The notes below the pieces were generated by a model. It was not told where the DNA came from, ran no database searches, and saw only the letters and a list, made by a program, of their open reading frames with translations. Positions 45,991 to 59,584 of a stretch of DNA of 64,000 bases are shown here, piece by piece. Within the stretch, counting starts at the first letter, position 1; each line of letters opens with the position of its first letter. The DNA comes from Rhizophagus irregularis (taxonomy: Eukaryota; Glomeromycota; Glomeromycetes; Glomerales; Glomeraceae). A program made the position numbers and the translations under genes. The stretch is taken from positions 5,084,001-5,148,000 of the forward strand of contig NC_089430.1 in the NCBI RefSeq assembly GCF_026210795.1. The letters are read 5' to 3'.

Positions 45991-46434
45991 ATGCATATGA
46001 TAAACTTGCATGCAGCTACTTCTCTTGCCAAAGATCTTGGACTTGATCTTGTAGACATCTATGGAATCTGTAAATAGACCCAAATGCAAGCATCACCTCT
46101 CAATGACCCAGACATAGTAGCAGGGATGTTCAGAAACCTTCCGATCAAAAAATTTGGAAAGCACCTCAAGATAAACAGACTCTGGTACAACTGTTGTAAA
46201 GCTGAGTTGTGGAAGCGGCATGAGAAAACCGATGAGGCATACGACAAGGCAGTAGAAAAGAGGGAAAAAGCGGGGGATGCTCTTGGTCAATCATATGAAA
46301 GGGAGGGTATTGGAAATCATGAACTTCATGAGCTTAAATGGAAGGAGTATCATAAGGCTTGTAAAGAGAAAATAGAAGCCAGAATAGAGCATGGTATGGT
46401 AAGGCAAGCTCTTGAGCAGTGTGGATTTTACTAG
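45991..46434 (+). pseudogene. F-box-like small protein gene, copy with early stop
   Basis: From ATG 45991 the frame reads MHMINLHAATSLAKDLGLDL... to a TAG at 46075, then continues in the same frame (next ATG 46084) to 46434. It contains 'NLPIKKFGKHLKINRLWYNC' and 'AELWKRHEK', then a Lys/Glu-rich helical region. The upstream part aligns with the N-terminus of the paralogue at 46659, so the TAG is probably a lesion, though translation from 46084 would give 116 aa. The L-x(n)-NRLWY-C-x-LWK pattern resembles an F-box first half (weak inference). Confidence 0.5.
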
Positions 46435-46658
46435 ATATATGTGGATTGAAAAAGAGGAAGGGAAGATTTAGAGCAGTCGTAAAGGTTTATGGTTTATAGG
46501 TTTTTTTTTATCCCTAGAAGATAACCAGGTATGACCGGAGGACCGCAGGACTGCAGGATCGCAGGAGGATAACCAGATAGGAGTGCAGATCTTTGGAAAA
46601 AATATATTCGGCAATTGAAGATTAGGTAGACCATAAGTAACCTATAAGGACAAACAAC

Positions 46659-47171
46659 ATGTATACCGCAGAAAAGTCAGCAACAATCTTCAGCTGCACA
46701 GTCCCTGATCTTATAGATATCAATAGGGAAATACTTCTTGAGCAATGCAGAAAGCAAAGCCCTAAGATTGTGGATATCTTCATTGCGGTCTGTCCGATTA
46801 ATAAATTTGGCAAACATCTATTACATAACCGCACTTGGTATACTTGGTGTAGAGACGAATTATGGAAACGGCATAAAGAAGCTGAACAAGTATATGGCAG
46901 AGCGGCAGATGAAGACAAGAAAGCTGGGAAGGCTTATTGGCAAACATTCGAGGGTGATAGAAAGAATGTCAATAAAGCTTACGAAGAATGTGAAAAAGCT
47001 CACGATAAAAAATATACCACCTTTAAAAAAATGGTAACCATAGAACAAGCTATTCTCCGTTGTAGTTTTGTAACAAGAAAATCTAACTGGGGAGAGTACT
47101 ACTGGATGATGCACAACTTCGAGTTATTTAAGAAAGATGATAAAGATGATAAATATATTATTATAAGTTAG
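46659..47171 (+). CDS. F-box-like small protein, 170 aa, paralogue of the upstream gene
   Basis: A single open frame from ATG 46659 reads MYTAEKSATIFSCTVPDLID, then 'CPINKFGKHLLHNRTWYTWC' and 'DELWKRHKEAEQVYGRAAD', then a charged helical region rich in Lys/Glu/Tyr, ending in a short Lys/Asp tail. It is a tandem duplicate of 45991-46434: even the upstream sequence 'taggtaraccataagtaa' is shared (45945 and 46624). No signal peptide or membrane segment. Function unknown; an F-box-like reading is speculative. Confidence 0.6.
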   Translation: MYTAEKSATIFSCTVPDLIDINREILLEQCRKQSPKIVDIFIAVCPINKFGKHLLHNRTWYTWCRDELWKRHKEAEQVYGRAADEDKKAGKAYWQTFEGDRKNVNKAYEECEKAHDKKYTTFKKMVTIEQAILRCSFVTRKSNWGEYYWMMHNFELFKKDDKDDKYIIIS

Positions 47172-47179
47172 TTGTTCTT

Positions 47180-48560
47180 TGTAAGGCAGTGATTTTTAAA
47201 TAGTTAAGTTTATTTAGGACCCAGAAATATATATATAGGGGTCAGGTGATGAAAAAAATTTTTTACTATGAGCTGTACGCATTTTTCCAGGGCTGGAATT
47301 ATGATAATGTCAGTCGGTAACTATAATAGGAAATAAAATTCTGACCAGCATTATCAAAAATTATCTAAAAAAGGAAAGATTTTCATGATTTTTTTTAGTT
47401 CAAAATACGCAAACTCAAACCTGATCCTTTTATATATATTTCTGGGTCCTGTTCATTTACTATGTAATATTACAAATAATTTGTGTTAAACTTAATAATT
47501 TTCCGCAAACTATTTTATTTAAAGTACCATCTTTTATAGATTTAAGCTCCTCTTTATCCTTACTTCTTTAACTTTAGATACCTTATTTATTTATGATTCA
47601 ACTGTGAACTATGCGTTTTATTATATTATTGTAATTTATTGTATACCAAACTTTTTATTGGTTTTTCATTGAAAAAAAAACACTCTTTCTTTATTAATTA
47701 CTTTCTTTTTTATTTCTTTATTGAAAAAGTAATTTTCATTAGTAGATCAAAAAAAAACTTAAATGATGACATTATTATTTTTTTCTAACCTACGCTTAAA
47801 AAAAAAAGAAACAAACTATAATTATTTAAATAACAATTTCAAATATAAAATTTTTAAGTATATTATAAAATTTAAAAGAAAATGTTGATATTTATCATAT
47901 ATAAAAAGTATAATAATTAATTTTATTGAAATCAATGTTAAATTTATGGGATATTAGTTTTTTATACGTGAATTTGATCTTAATTGTTAATGGATAATTA
48001 AAAAAATATCACCAGTAATATAATTAAAGCTATTCCATATTGCAATATAATTTTCAATTATTTTAAATCAGGAACATATTATTAATTTTATTACTCCACA
48101 TTTTAGTTTAAAAAGTTTTTATTTAATCAATAATAAATCAAGTAAATATAAGATAAATGAAAAAAAATATAATAAATATATAAAAGTTAAACAATAAGGC
48201 CAGTATAATTTAAAATTCAATCTAGCATTATTTCTATTTCTACTATTCTCTAATTTTATCATTATACTTTATAGCTTTATCAAATTAATTAAAAATTGCA
48301 ATTCACAACTAATTATTGAAAGGCAAAAAACAATCATTTTTAAACCAATAAAGTAGTCTATAATTGTTACCTTTTCACTGAAGAATAATGATTGTTAAAT
48401 TTTTAACCTATAATGGCGAAAAAAAAATACTTAAAAATATAAAATTTCTAAAATTTTACAATAACTAAAATAGTAAATGGTTTTCTTGCCCTTAGATTTG
48501 CTATTCTAGTCTAAAAAGCGAACAAATAAATAAGTATATTATATTCATATTTAGGAATAA
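47180..48560. other. 3' flank of the large kinase gene
   Basis: AT-rich with no gene. 47230-47440 contains 'atatatatag/gggtc' sequence with no clear feature. 47520-48560 is the counterpart of the rearranged block at 4140-5350. Confidence 0.6.
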
Positions 48561-48568
48561 TTACCATC

Positions 48569-51500
48569 TTACAATTGAGAAATATCAATTTGTAGTGATT
48601 CTATTTAATAGAAAGAAATTAGTATTTTTTAAATAATAAACTGATATCATTTTATTAAGCAATACCTGAAGAATTCGAACTAATCACATCATCATTTTTT
48701 TTGTAAGAATCATCAGAATTATCTGGCTCAGGAAAATTACTTAATTGTAGAATATCACTTTGTAAGGATTCTATTTAATGAATTAAAAATTTATTAATAT
48801 ACTTACAATTAGTTTTATTTTTTATAAAACATACCTTTTGTTTTTATGTTAAATTTGTCATTTTTCTTATAAATATCATTTGAATTTTTTAGTTCATTGA
48901 AATTATTATTTTCCAATTGAGAAATATCAATTTGTAAGGATTCTATTAAAGATTAAACCTGATCAGTATTTTTTACAATTAATATGAAAATTTTTTTTAC
49001 TAATAATACCTGAAAATTTCATGCTAATTATATTATCATTTACTTCATAATAATCGTCAGAATTTTTTTGCTCAGGAAGATTACTAAAATCAAGTAATCT
49101 ACTGGTATAAACAGCTTCTGAATGTGTTACATAAGATATTCCTAAATTTGTCGAAGTTATACTGCTATTTGATGAACTTTTGTTTATTTCATCAATTTCC
49201 TTAATTTGCTTTTGTATACTTGTATAATTAATAATATTACTATTATTTATCAAATCAACTAATTCTCTAAGCCATTGACTTAAAGTTTTTTTAATTTCTT
49301 CTGCATTTGGTCGATTTGATTGATTTGCATCCAAGCATCTTTTAATTAAATGCACAATCAAATAAGGTACTTTAATATTAAACCTTGGTCGAAGTCCTTT
49401 ACAAATTTTCATTGTTAAATCTATATCATGACCTACATCATAATACGGAGGTAATCCAGAAATTACTTCATACATTACTATACCAAAACTATAAATATCT
49501 GCAGCTTTTGTATAATTTTGTCCACGTAAAATTTCAGGGGCAATATAAGGTAAAATACCATATATTTTGCTTTTTGCATTTTCCGATGTATTATAATCAG
49601 CAGGTTTACATAATCCCATATCAGTTATACAAGTGAGATTTTTGAGCCTTAATATATTACCAATATGCAAATCTCGATGAATTAATTCTATTTCATGAAT
49701 ATTTTTGAGTCCATGTGCAATGCTATGTAAATAATTAATCTTATCACCCCAATTCAATTTACTATAATTTGTATCTAAATAATTTCGTAAACTTCCATTT
49801 TCTGCATAATCTAAAACCATAATGTAATTTTCAGTTTTTGGGTCTTGAGTTATTCCATAAAATTTAATAAAGCGTTTATGCAAATTTACTTTATGATGTA
49901 ATGTAATCTATAAATATTATAAATAAGTATCAATACTTAAATTAAATATTTATTAAGAATAGTTAAATAGCTTACCTCATTCATAAATTCCAATGTAACA
50001 TTTCTTGAATTATTTAAACTTTTCAGAGCTACAACCATGTTTTGATCCTTTCTTTTCCAATTTTGATTATGATCATCCCATTTATCAATATAACCATCAA
50101 ACCATTTTGCTTTATATACTTTTCCAAACCCACCTTTTGCAATATATTTAATATCATAAAATCTATCATAAGGTATCCATTCTAATACATTTTTTACACC
50201 ATAATAACAAGCATGTTCTGATAGCTGAGTATCTTGAATAAATTTATCGATAACATTATTACCACTAGTCAAATTTTTAAAATGATACACTTTATTACAT
50301 TTTTCACATATATTCTCCAAAACGACCATATAGTTCTTGGTTTCTGGATCTTGAGTTATTCCATAAACTTTAGAAGGTACTGCAATCTATAATGTATTTA
50401 AAATTAAAAAATTGGTAAAAATTAAAATTTCAACTATTTGTTTTTTTAAGCATCTGGCAATTTTTTTTTTTTTCACAAATGGTACAATACAATATGATTA
50501 ATTTGTATTACAATTCACAAAAAAAATGAAACTTTTAATAAATTTATTATACCTTATTTATAAGTTTTAATGTAATACTTGCTGGATTATTTAAAATTTT
50601 CAGAATTACAAACATATTTTGACATTTTCTTTCCTTTTGATTTTCATTATTCCATATATTTATATATCCATCAATCCAATTTGCTCTGTAAATTTTGCCT
50701 AACTCATCATCTTCTGCAATATATTTAACATCATAAAGTCTATCATAAGGTATCCATTCTAATGCATGTGATATTTCACTATCCTTATGAACCAATAACT
50801 GAGTATCTTGAATAAATTTATCAATATCATTATTACCACTAGTCCAATTTTTAAAATTTCGTTGAAAACGCATTGAATCACATGCTTCACTACATTTTTC
50901 ACATTTATCCTTTAAAACTACCATATAGTTCTTGGTTTCTGGATCTTGAGTTATTCCATAAACTTTATAAAGTACTGCAATCTACAATATATTAAAATAG
51001 AAATATTAGTAAAATTAACTATTTGTTTTAAATTAACTGGCAATTTTTTTTCACAAAATGGCATAGTACAATGTGATTAATATATATCATAATTCACAAA
51101 AAAAATGAAACTTTTAATAAATTTATTCTACCTTATTTATAAGTTTTAATGTAATACTTGCTGGATTATTTAAAATTTTCAGAATTACAAACATATTTTG
51201 ACATTTTCTTTCCTTTTGATTTTCATTATTCCATATATTTATATATCCATCAATCCAATTTGCTCTGTACATTTTGCCAAACTCAATATATTTAACATCA
51301 TAAAGTCTATTGTAAGGTATCCATTCTAATGCATGTGATATTTCACTATCCTTATGAACCAATAACTGAGTATCTTGAATAAATTTATCAATATCATTAT
51401 TACCACTAGTCCAATTTTTAAAATTTCGTTGAAAACGCATTGAATCACATGCTTCATTACATTTTTCACATATATCCTTTAAAACTACCATATAGCTCTT

Positions 51501-54500
51501 GGTTTCTGGATCTTGAGTTATTCCATAAACTTTATAAGGTACTGCAATCTACAATATATAAAGTCAGAAGTATAAAATATTCAACCATTTGTTTCTTAAA
51601 ATAACTTTTTTTTTTCGCAAAATGGCACAAAAAAAATTGAAAAATTTGATAAATTTATTATACCTTATTTATATATTTTAATGTAATACTTGCTGAGCTA
51701 TTTAAATTTTTCAGAATTACAAACATATTTTGATCTTCTCTTTCCCAATTTTGATTTTTACCATTCCATTTATTTAGACGTCCATCAATCCAATTTGCTC
51801 TGTACACTTTGCCAAACTCTTCATCTTCTGTAAAATATTTAACATCATAAAGTCTACCATAAGGTATCCATTCTAATGCTTTTTCTACCTTATATTTATT
51901 ATGATATGATAGCTGAATATCTTGAATAAATTTGTTGATATCATTATTACCACTAGTCCAATTTTTAAAATTTCGTTGAAAGCCTATTGAACTACATGTA
52001 AAATTACATTTTCCACATTTATTGAAATCCAAAACCACCATATAGTACCTGGTTTCTGGATCTTGAGCTATTCCATAAACTTTATAAGGTACCGCAATCT
52101 ACAATATATTAAAATAGAAATATTAGTAAAATTACCTATTTGTTTTAAATTAACTGGCAATTTTTTTTCACAAAATGGCATAGTACAATGTGATTAATAT
52201 ATATCATAATTTGCAAAAAAATGAAACTTTTGATAAATTTATTATACCTCATTTATATATTTTAATGTAATACTTGCTGGGCTATTTAAATTTTTCAGAA
52301 TTACAAACATATTTTGATCTTCTCTTTCCCAATTTTGATTTTTACCATTCCATTTATTTAGGCGTCCATCAATCCAATTTGCTCTGTACACTTTGCCAAA
52401 CTCATCATCTTCTGCAATATATTCAACATCATAAAGTTTATCATGAGGTATCAATTCTAATGCATGTGATATTTCACTATCCTTATGAACCAATAGCTGA
52501 GTATCTTGAATAAATTTATCAATATCATTATTACCACTAGTCCAATTTTTTAAAATTTCGTTGAAAATGTATTGAATTACACACATTATTACATTTTTCA
52601 CATATATCTTCTAAAACTACCATATAGTTCTTGGTTCCTGGATCTTGAGTTATTCCATAAACTTTATGAGATACCGCAATCTACAATATATAAAGTCAGA
52701 AGTATAAAATATTCAACCATTTGTTTCTTAAAATAACTTTTTTTTTTCGCAAAATGGCACAAAAAAAATTGAAAAATTTGATAAATTTATTATACCTTAT
52801 TTATATATTTTAATGTAATACTTGCTGGGCTATTTAAATTTTTCAGAATTACAAACATATTTTGATCTTCTCTTTCCCAATTTTGATTTTTACCATTCCA
52901 TTTATTTAGGCGTCCATCAATCCAATTTGCTCTGTACACTTTGCCAAACTCTTCATCTTCTGTAAAATATTTAACATCATAAAGTCTACCATAAGGTATC
53001 CATTCTAATGCTTTTTCTACCTTATATTTATTATGATATGATAGCTGAATATCTTGAATAAATTTGTTGATATCATTATTACCACTAGTCCAATTTTTAA
53101 AATTTCGTTGAAAATGTATTGAATTACACACATTATTACATTTTTCACATATATCTTCTAAAACTACCATATAGTTCTTGGTTCCTGGATCTTGAGTTAT
53201 TCCATAAACTTTATGAGATACCGCAATCTACAATATATAAAGTCAGAAGTATAAAATATTCAACCATTTGTTTCTTAAAATAACTTTTTTTTTTCGCAAA
53301 ATGGCACAAAAAAAATTGAAACTTTTGATAAATTTATTATACCTTATTTATAAATTCTAATGTAATACTTGCTGAATTATTTAAAATTTTCAGAATTACA
53401 AACATATTTTGCTCTTTTTTTTCCCAATTTTGATTTTTATCATTCCATTCATTTAGGCGTCCATCAATCCAATTTGCTCTGTACACTTTGCCAAACTCTT
53501 CATCTTCTGTAAAATATTTAACATCATAAAGTCTACCATAAGGTATCCATTCTAATGCTTTTTCTACCTTATATTTATTATGATATGATAGCTGAATATC
53601 TTGAATAAATTTGTTGATATCATTATTACCACTAGTCCAATTTTTAAAATTTCGTTGAAAGCCTATTGAACTACATGTAAAATTACATTTTCCACATTTA
53701 TTGAAATCCAAAACCACCATATAGTACCTGGTTTCTGGATCTTGAGCTATTCCATAAACTTTATAAGGTACCGCAATCTACAATATATTAAAATAGAAAT
53801 ATTAGTAAAATTACCTATTTGTTTTAAATTAACTGGCAATTTTTTTTCACAAAATGGCATAGTACAATGTGATTAATATATATCATAATTTGCAAAAAAA
53901 ATGAAACTTTTGATAAATTTATTATACCTCATTTATATATTTTAATGTAATACTTGCTGGGCTATTTAAATTTTTCAGAATTACAAACATATTTTGATCT
54001 TCTCTTTCCCAATTTTGATTTTTACCATTCCATTTATTTAGGCGTCCATCAATCCAATTTGCTCTGTACACTTTGCCAAACTCATCATCTTCTGCAATAT
54101 ATTCAACATCATAAAGTTTATCATGAGGTATCAATTCTAATGCATGTGATATTTCACTATCCTTATGAACCAATAGCTGAGTATCTTGAATAAATTTATC
54201 AATATCATTATTACCACTAGTCCAATTTTTAAAATTTCGTTGAAAATGTATTGAATTACACACATTATTACATTTTTCACATATATCTTCTAAAACTACC
54301 ATATAGTTCTTGGTTCCTGGATCTTGAGTTATTCCATAAACTTTATGAGGTACCGCAATCTACAATATATTAAAATAGAAATATTAGTAAAATTATCTAT
54401 TTGTTTAATCAACTGGCAATTTTTTTTTTTCACAAAATGGCATAGTACAATGTGATTAATTTATATACAATTCACAAAAAAAAATGAAACTTTTGATAAA

Positions 54501-57500
54501 TTTATTATACCTTATCTATATATTTTGATGTAACAATTGCTGGGTTATTTAAATTTTTCAGAATTACAAACATATTTTGATCTTCTCTTTCCCAATTTTG
54601 ATTTTTATCATTCCATTCATTTAGGCGTCCATCAATCCAATTTGCTCTGTACACTTTGCCAAACTCATCATTTTTTGTAATATATTTAACATCATAAAGT
54701 CTATCATAAGGTATCCATTCTAGTGCTTTCTTTACATCATCATGAGCATCTGATAGTTGGGTATCTTGAATAAACTTATCAATATCATTATTGCCACTAG
54801 TCCAATCTATAAATGTCTGTTGAAAATGCATTGAATTACACACTTTATTACATTTTTTACATTTATAATTCAAAACCATCATATAGTTCTTGGTTTCTGG
54901 ATCTTGAGTTATTCCATAAACTTTATAAGGTACTGCAGTCTACAATATATTAAGTAAAAATATCAGTAAAAGTAAAATTTTTACCAATTTTTTTTCACAA
55001 AATAACACAGTACTGTACAATTATATTAATTAAATGAAACTTTTAATAAATTCATACCTTATATATAAATTCAAATGAAATACTTGCTGGATTATTTAAA
55101 ATTTTCAAAATTACAAACATATTTTGATCTTCTCTTTCCCAATTTTGATTTTTACCATTCCATTTATTTAGGCGTCCATCAATCCAATTTGCTCTGTACA
55201 CTTTGCCAAACTCATCATCTTCTTCAATATATTTAATATCATAAAGTCTATCATAAGGTATCCATTCTAATGCACTTTTTACCTCATAATAAGTATGTGC
55301 TGATAGCTGAGTATGTTGAATAAATTTATTGATATCATTATTACCACTAGTCCAGTTTTTAAAATTTCGTTGAAAAAGTATTGAAGTACATGTATAATTA
55401 CATTTTCCGCATTCACTGAAATCCAAAACTACCATATAGTTCTTGGTTTCTGGATCTTGAGCTATTCCATAAACTTTATAAGGTACCGCAATCTACAATA
55501 TATTAAAATAGAAATATTAGTAAAATTATCTATTTGTTTAATCAACTGGCAATTTTTTTTTTTCACAAAATGGCATAGTACAATGTGATTAATTTATATA
55601 CAATTCACAAAAAAAAATGAAACTTTTGATAAATTTATTATACCTTATCTATATATATTGATGTAACAATTGCTGGGTTATTTAAATTTTTCAGAATTAC
55701 AAACATATTTTGATCTTCTCTTTCCCAATTTTGATTTTTATCATTCCATTCATTTAGGCGTCCATCAATCCAATTTGCTCTGTACACTTTGCCAAACTCA
55801 TCATTTTTTGTAATATATTTAACATCATAAAGTCTATCATAAGGTATCCATTCTAGTGCTTTCTTTACATCATCATGAGCATATGATAGTTGGGTATCTT
55901 GAATGAATTTATCAATATCATTATTATCGCTAGTCCAATTTTTAAAATTTTGTTGAAAATGTATTGAATTACACACATTATTACATTTTTCACATATATC
56001 ATTCAAAACCATCATATAGTTCTTGGTTTCTGGATCTTGAGTTATTCCATAAACTTTATAAGGTACTGCAGTCTACAATATATTAAGTAAAAATATCAGT
56101 AAAAGTAAAATTTTTACCAATTTTTTTTCACAAAATAACACAGTACTGTACAATTATATTAATTAAATGAAACTTTTAATAAATTCATACCTTATATATA
56201 AATTCAAATGAAATACTTGCTGGATTATTTAAAATTTTCAAAATTACAAACATATTTTGATCTTCTCTTTCCCAATTTTGATTTTTACCATTCCATTTAT
56301 TTAGGCGTCCATCAATCCAATTTGCTCTGTACACTTTGCCAAACTCATCATCTTCTTCAATATATTTAATATCATAAAGTCTATCATAAGGTATCCATTC
56401 TAATGCACTTTTTACCTCATAATAAGTATGTGCTGATAGCTGAGTATGTTGAATAAATTTATTGATATCATTATTACCACTAGTCCAGTTTTTAAAATTT
56501 CGTTGAAAAAGTATTGAAGTACATGTATAATTACATTTTCCGCATTCACTGAAATCCAAAACTACCATATAGTTCTTGGTTTCTGGATCTTGAGCTATTC
56601 CATAAACTTTATAAGGTACCGCAATCTACAATATATTAAAATAGAAATATTAGTAAAATTATCTATTTGTTTAATCAACTGGCAATTTTTTTTTTTCACA
56701 AAATGGCATAGTACAATGTGATTAATTTATATACAATTCACAAAAATAAATGAAACTTTTGATAAATTTATTATACCTTATCTATATATTTTGATGTAAC
56801 AATTGCTGGGTTATTTAAATTTTTCAGAATTACAAACATATTTTGATCTTCTCTTTCCCAATTTTGATTTTTATCATTCCATTCATTTAGGCGTCCATCA
56901 ATCCAATTTGCTCTGTACACTTTGCCAAACTCATCATCTTCTTCAATATATTTAATATCATAAAGTCTATCATAAGGTATCCATTCTAATGCACTTTTTA
57001 CCTCATAATAAGTATGTGCTGATAGCTGAGTATGTTGAATAAATTTATTGATATCATTATTACCACTAGTCCAGTTTTTAAAATTTCGTTGAAAAAGTAT
57101 TGAAGTACATGTATAATTACATTTTCCGCATTCACTGAAATCCAAAACTACCATATAGTTCTTGGTTTCTGGATCTTGAGCTATTCCATAAACTTTATAA
57201 GGTACCGCAATCTACAATATATTAAAATAGAAATATTAGTAAAATTATCTATTTGTTTAATCAACTGGCAATTTTTTTTTTCACAAAATGGCATAGTACA
57301 ATGTGATTAATTTATATACAATTCACAAAAAAAAATGAAACTTTTGATAAATTTATTATACCTTATCTATATATTTTGATGTAACAATTGCTGGGTTATT
57401 TAAATTTTTCAGAATTACAAACATATTTTGATCTTCTCTTTCCCAATTTTGATTTTTATCATTCCATTCATTTAGGCGTCCATCAATCCAATTTGCTCTG

Positions 57501-58340
57501 TACACTTTGCCAAACTCATCATTTTTTGTAATATATTTAACATCATAAAGTCTATCATAGGTATCCATTCTAGTGCTTTCTTTACATCATCATGAGCATC
57601 TGATAGTTGGGTATCTTGAATGAATTTATCAATATCATTATTATCGCTAGTCCAATTTTTAAAATTTTGTTGAAAATGTATTGAATTACACACATTATTA
57701 CATTTTTCACATATATCATTCAAAACTACCATATAGTTCTTGGTTTCTGGATCTTGAGTTATTCCATAAACTTTATGAGATACTGCAATCTACAATATAT
57801 TAAAATAGAAATATTAGTAAAATTATCTATTTGTTTTAATCAACTGGCAATTTTTTTTTTCACAAAATGGCATAGTACAATGTGCGTGATTAATTTATAT
57901 TATAATTCACAAAAAAAAAAATGAAACTTTTGATAAATCTATTATACCTTATCTATATATCTTGATGTAATACTTGCTACGTTATTTAAAATTTTCAGAT
58001 TTATAAACATATTTTGACCTCCTCTTTCCCAATTTTGTTTTTCATCATTCCATTTATTCAGGTGTCCATCAGTCCAATTTGCTCTGTACACTTTGCCAAA
58101 TTCATCATCTGCTGCAATATATTTAATATCATAAAGTCTTTCATAAGGTATCCATTCTAATGCATTTCTTACCATATATTCATTATGATCTGATAGCTGA
58201 GTATTTTGAATAAATTTATTAATACCATTATTACCACTCGTCCAATTTTTAAAATTTTGTTTAAACCGTATTGCGTTACATTCGTAATCACAATCACATG
58301 ACTTAATCAGCTTTTTAACGCTTTTGATAAAGGAATCCAT
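48569..58340 (-). CDS. Giant TKL-type kinase gene with tandem N-lobe exons (about 19 exons)
   Basis: E1 is 58340-57948 (MDSFIKSV...). E2-E14 are about 430-nt exons starting (A/T)(I/T)AVPYKVYGI.QDPET..YMVVL and ending ..I(N/D/Y)(K/E): 57789-57362, 57211-56777, 56625-56191, 56072-55644, 55492-55058, 54939-54511, 54359-53928, 53777-53343, 53227-52796, 52680-52248, 52098-51664, 51548-51132 and 50981-50553. E15 (50386-49976) carries a canonical AKGGFGKVY loop and VVALK. E16 (49907-49010) carries HRDLHIGN, TDMG (for DFG), APE and the C-lobe. E17-E19 (48942-48835, 48770-48666, 48600-48569) are tail repeats. E2-E15 all start and end in phase 0. About 2,500 aa in total. E2 lacks one base and E11 has one extra. 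Alternatively the exons are mutually exclusive cassettes. Confidence 0.7.
50553..57948 (-). repeat. Tandem kinase N-lobe exon array (14 copies, 550-610 bp)
   Basis: Each module has a kinase beta4-beta5-like segment (VYGITQDPET..YMVVL), a CxxC motif (CEKC/CGKC), the NWTSGNNDI(D/N)KFIQ.TQL block, EWIPY.RLYDVKYI, a degenerate glycine loop (EDDEFGKVYRANW) and a beta3-like lysine (MFVILK). No C-lobe follows. Introns of 115-166 nt are nearly identical between units. E4-E5 and E6-E7 repeat with a 1133-bp period, E8-E9 and E11-E12 with a 1679-bp period, indicating recent amplification in blocks of two and three units. Confidence 0.88.
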
Positions 58341-58349
58341 TGAGAGTTT

Positions 58350-59580
58350 TTCTACTAAAATAAATACATATAAAAGGCGGAAATTAAAAAAATTTCAGTA
58401 GTAGTAGTAAGAAAACAATTTCGCCCGATGCTTTAATAAATAGAAGAACAATACTTATGCATAATTATGTATTGCTGATCAGCCGTAATGTGGGCTGAAT
58501 TTTTTACAACCGATTATTTGTCGATCATTTTCAGTTTAAACGCACTTGATATAACACAATTGTTAAGAAAATTGAGGAATGTAATCATTCCAAAGTCATA
58601 AATTAGATACATAGACAGAGCATTTTTATAGGTTATTTATGGTATATATTATATGTTTATAATTTATATCAGTCAATGATATATTGAAGTAAGAACAATG
58701 CTTATGCATAATTACGTATTTCTGATCTACCATGTAATGATTGTAATGTGGATGAGAATTCTATAAAAAATTCGACCGATTATTTGCCGATCATTTTTAT
58801 TTTAACGCACGTGAATTCTTCTTGTTAGAATTAAATAATTTGGAAACCTTTTGAACTAAAATATAATGTATTCATTTTAAAGCCATAACTTAGATACATA
58901 GATGAGCATTTTTAGGTTTGCCATATATTATATGTTTATAAAGTTATAAGCTAATTATTCGCTATCTAAAACTTAATACTGTAATAAATATCAGTCAATA
59001 ATGTATTTAACCATGAAAGAAAATCATCATGTGGAAATAACTTTTCCTTCTAACTTTCTGAAAACTTGAGAGCAAAAAAAAATTGAATTGAAAAGAAGTA
59101 GAATCCTACCTAATATACAGAACATACAATCCTCACTTTTTATTTAATAAAAAGTATGTGAAAAAAAAATTATTTTATTTATTTACTGCGGATTTTTAAT
59201 AAAAATGACGGAAAACGGAAGGAGTTTCTTCAAATTTTCGATTTTTGGTTTTTTTTATTTTTGATTATAAAATTAAATTTAAGCACTTATATTAATTTAT
59301 CATGTGATATATTGTGGAGTATTTTTATTGGTTGATGGATTTTCCACTCAGATGAACCAATTTTTTTTTGTCGTCTTATTATTCCTATTTCTAATTTTAT
59401 GGAACTATTTAGAAGTTAGAACTTCCTGTCATGACTAAGACAACTTGTTAATAATAAAATAACACCGGCTGCTTTATCTTCTGATAATTTCCAAGTCAGA
59501 CTAGCTCGATCACGAATTCCGTACTAACAAATCCATACCGCCCAGTCAGTGGCCGAACTACCCAAAATACAAAATAAGAC
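58350..59580. repeat. Upstream region of the kinase gene with a tandem duplication
   Basis: 58425-58690 and 58690-59010 are diverged direct copies, sharing 'agaacaatacttatgcataa', 'cgattatttgtcgatcattt' and 'ttagatacatagac.gagcat'. They lie immediately upstream of the kinase start and may contain duplicated promoter elements (inference). 59010-59580 holds no recognised gene. Confidence 0.55.
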
Positions 59581-59584
59581 GTTA

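Noticed and set aside
52274-54193. Two identical 79-aa plus-strand frames
   Set aside because: Antisense shadows of kinase N-lobe exons E11 and E8; their identity reflects recent exon duplication.
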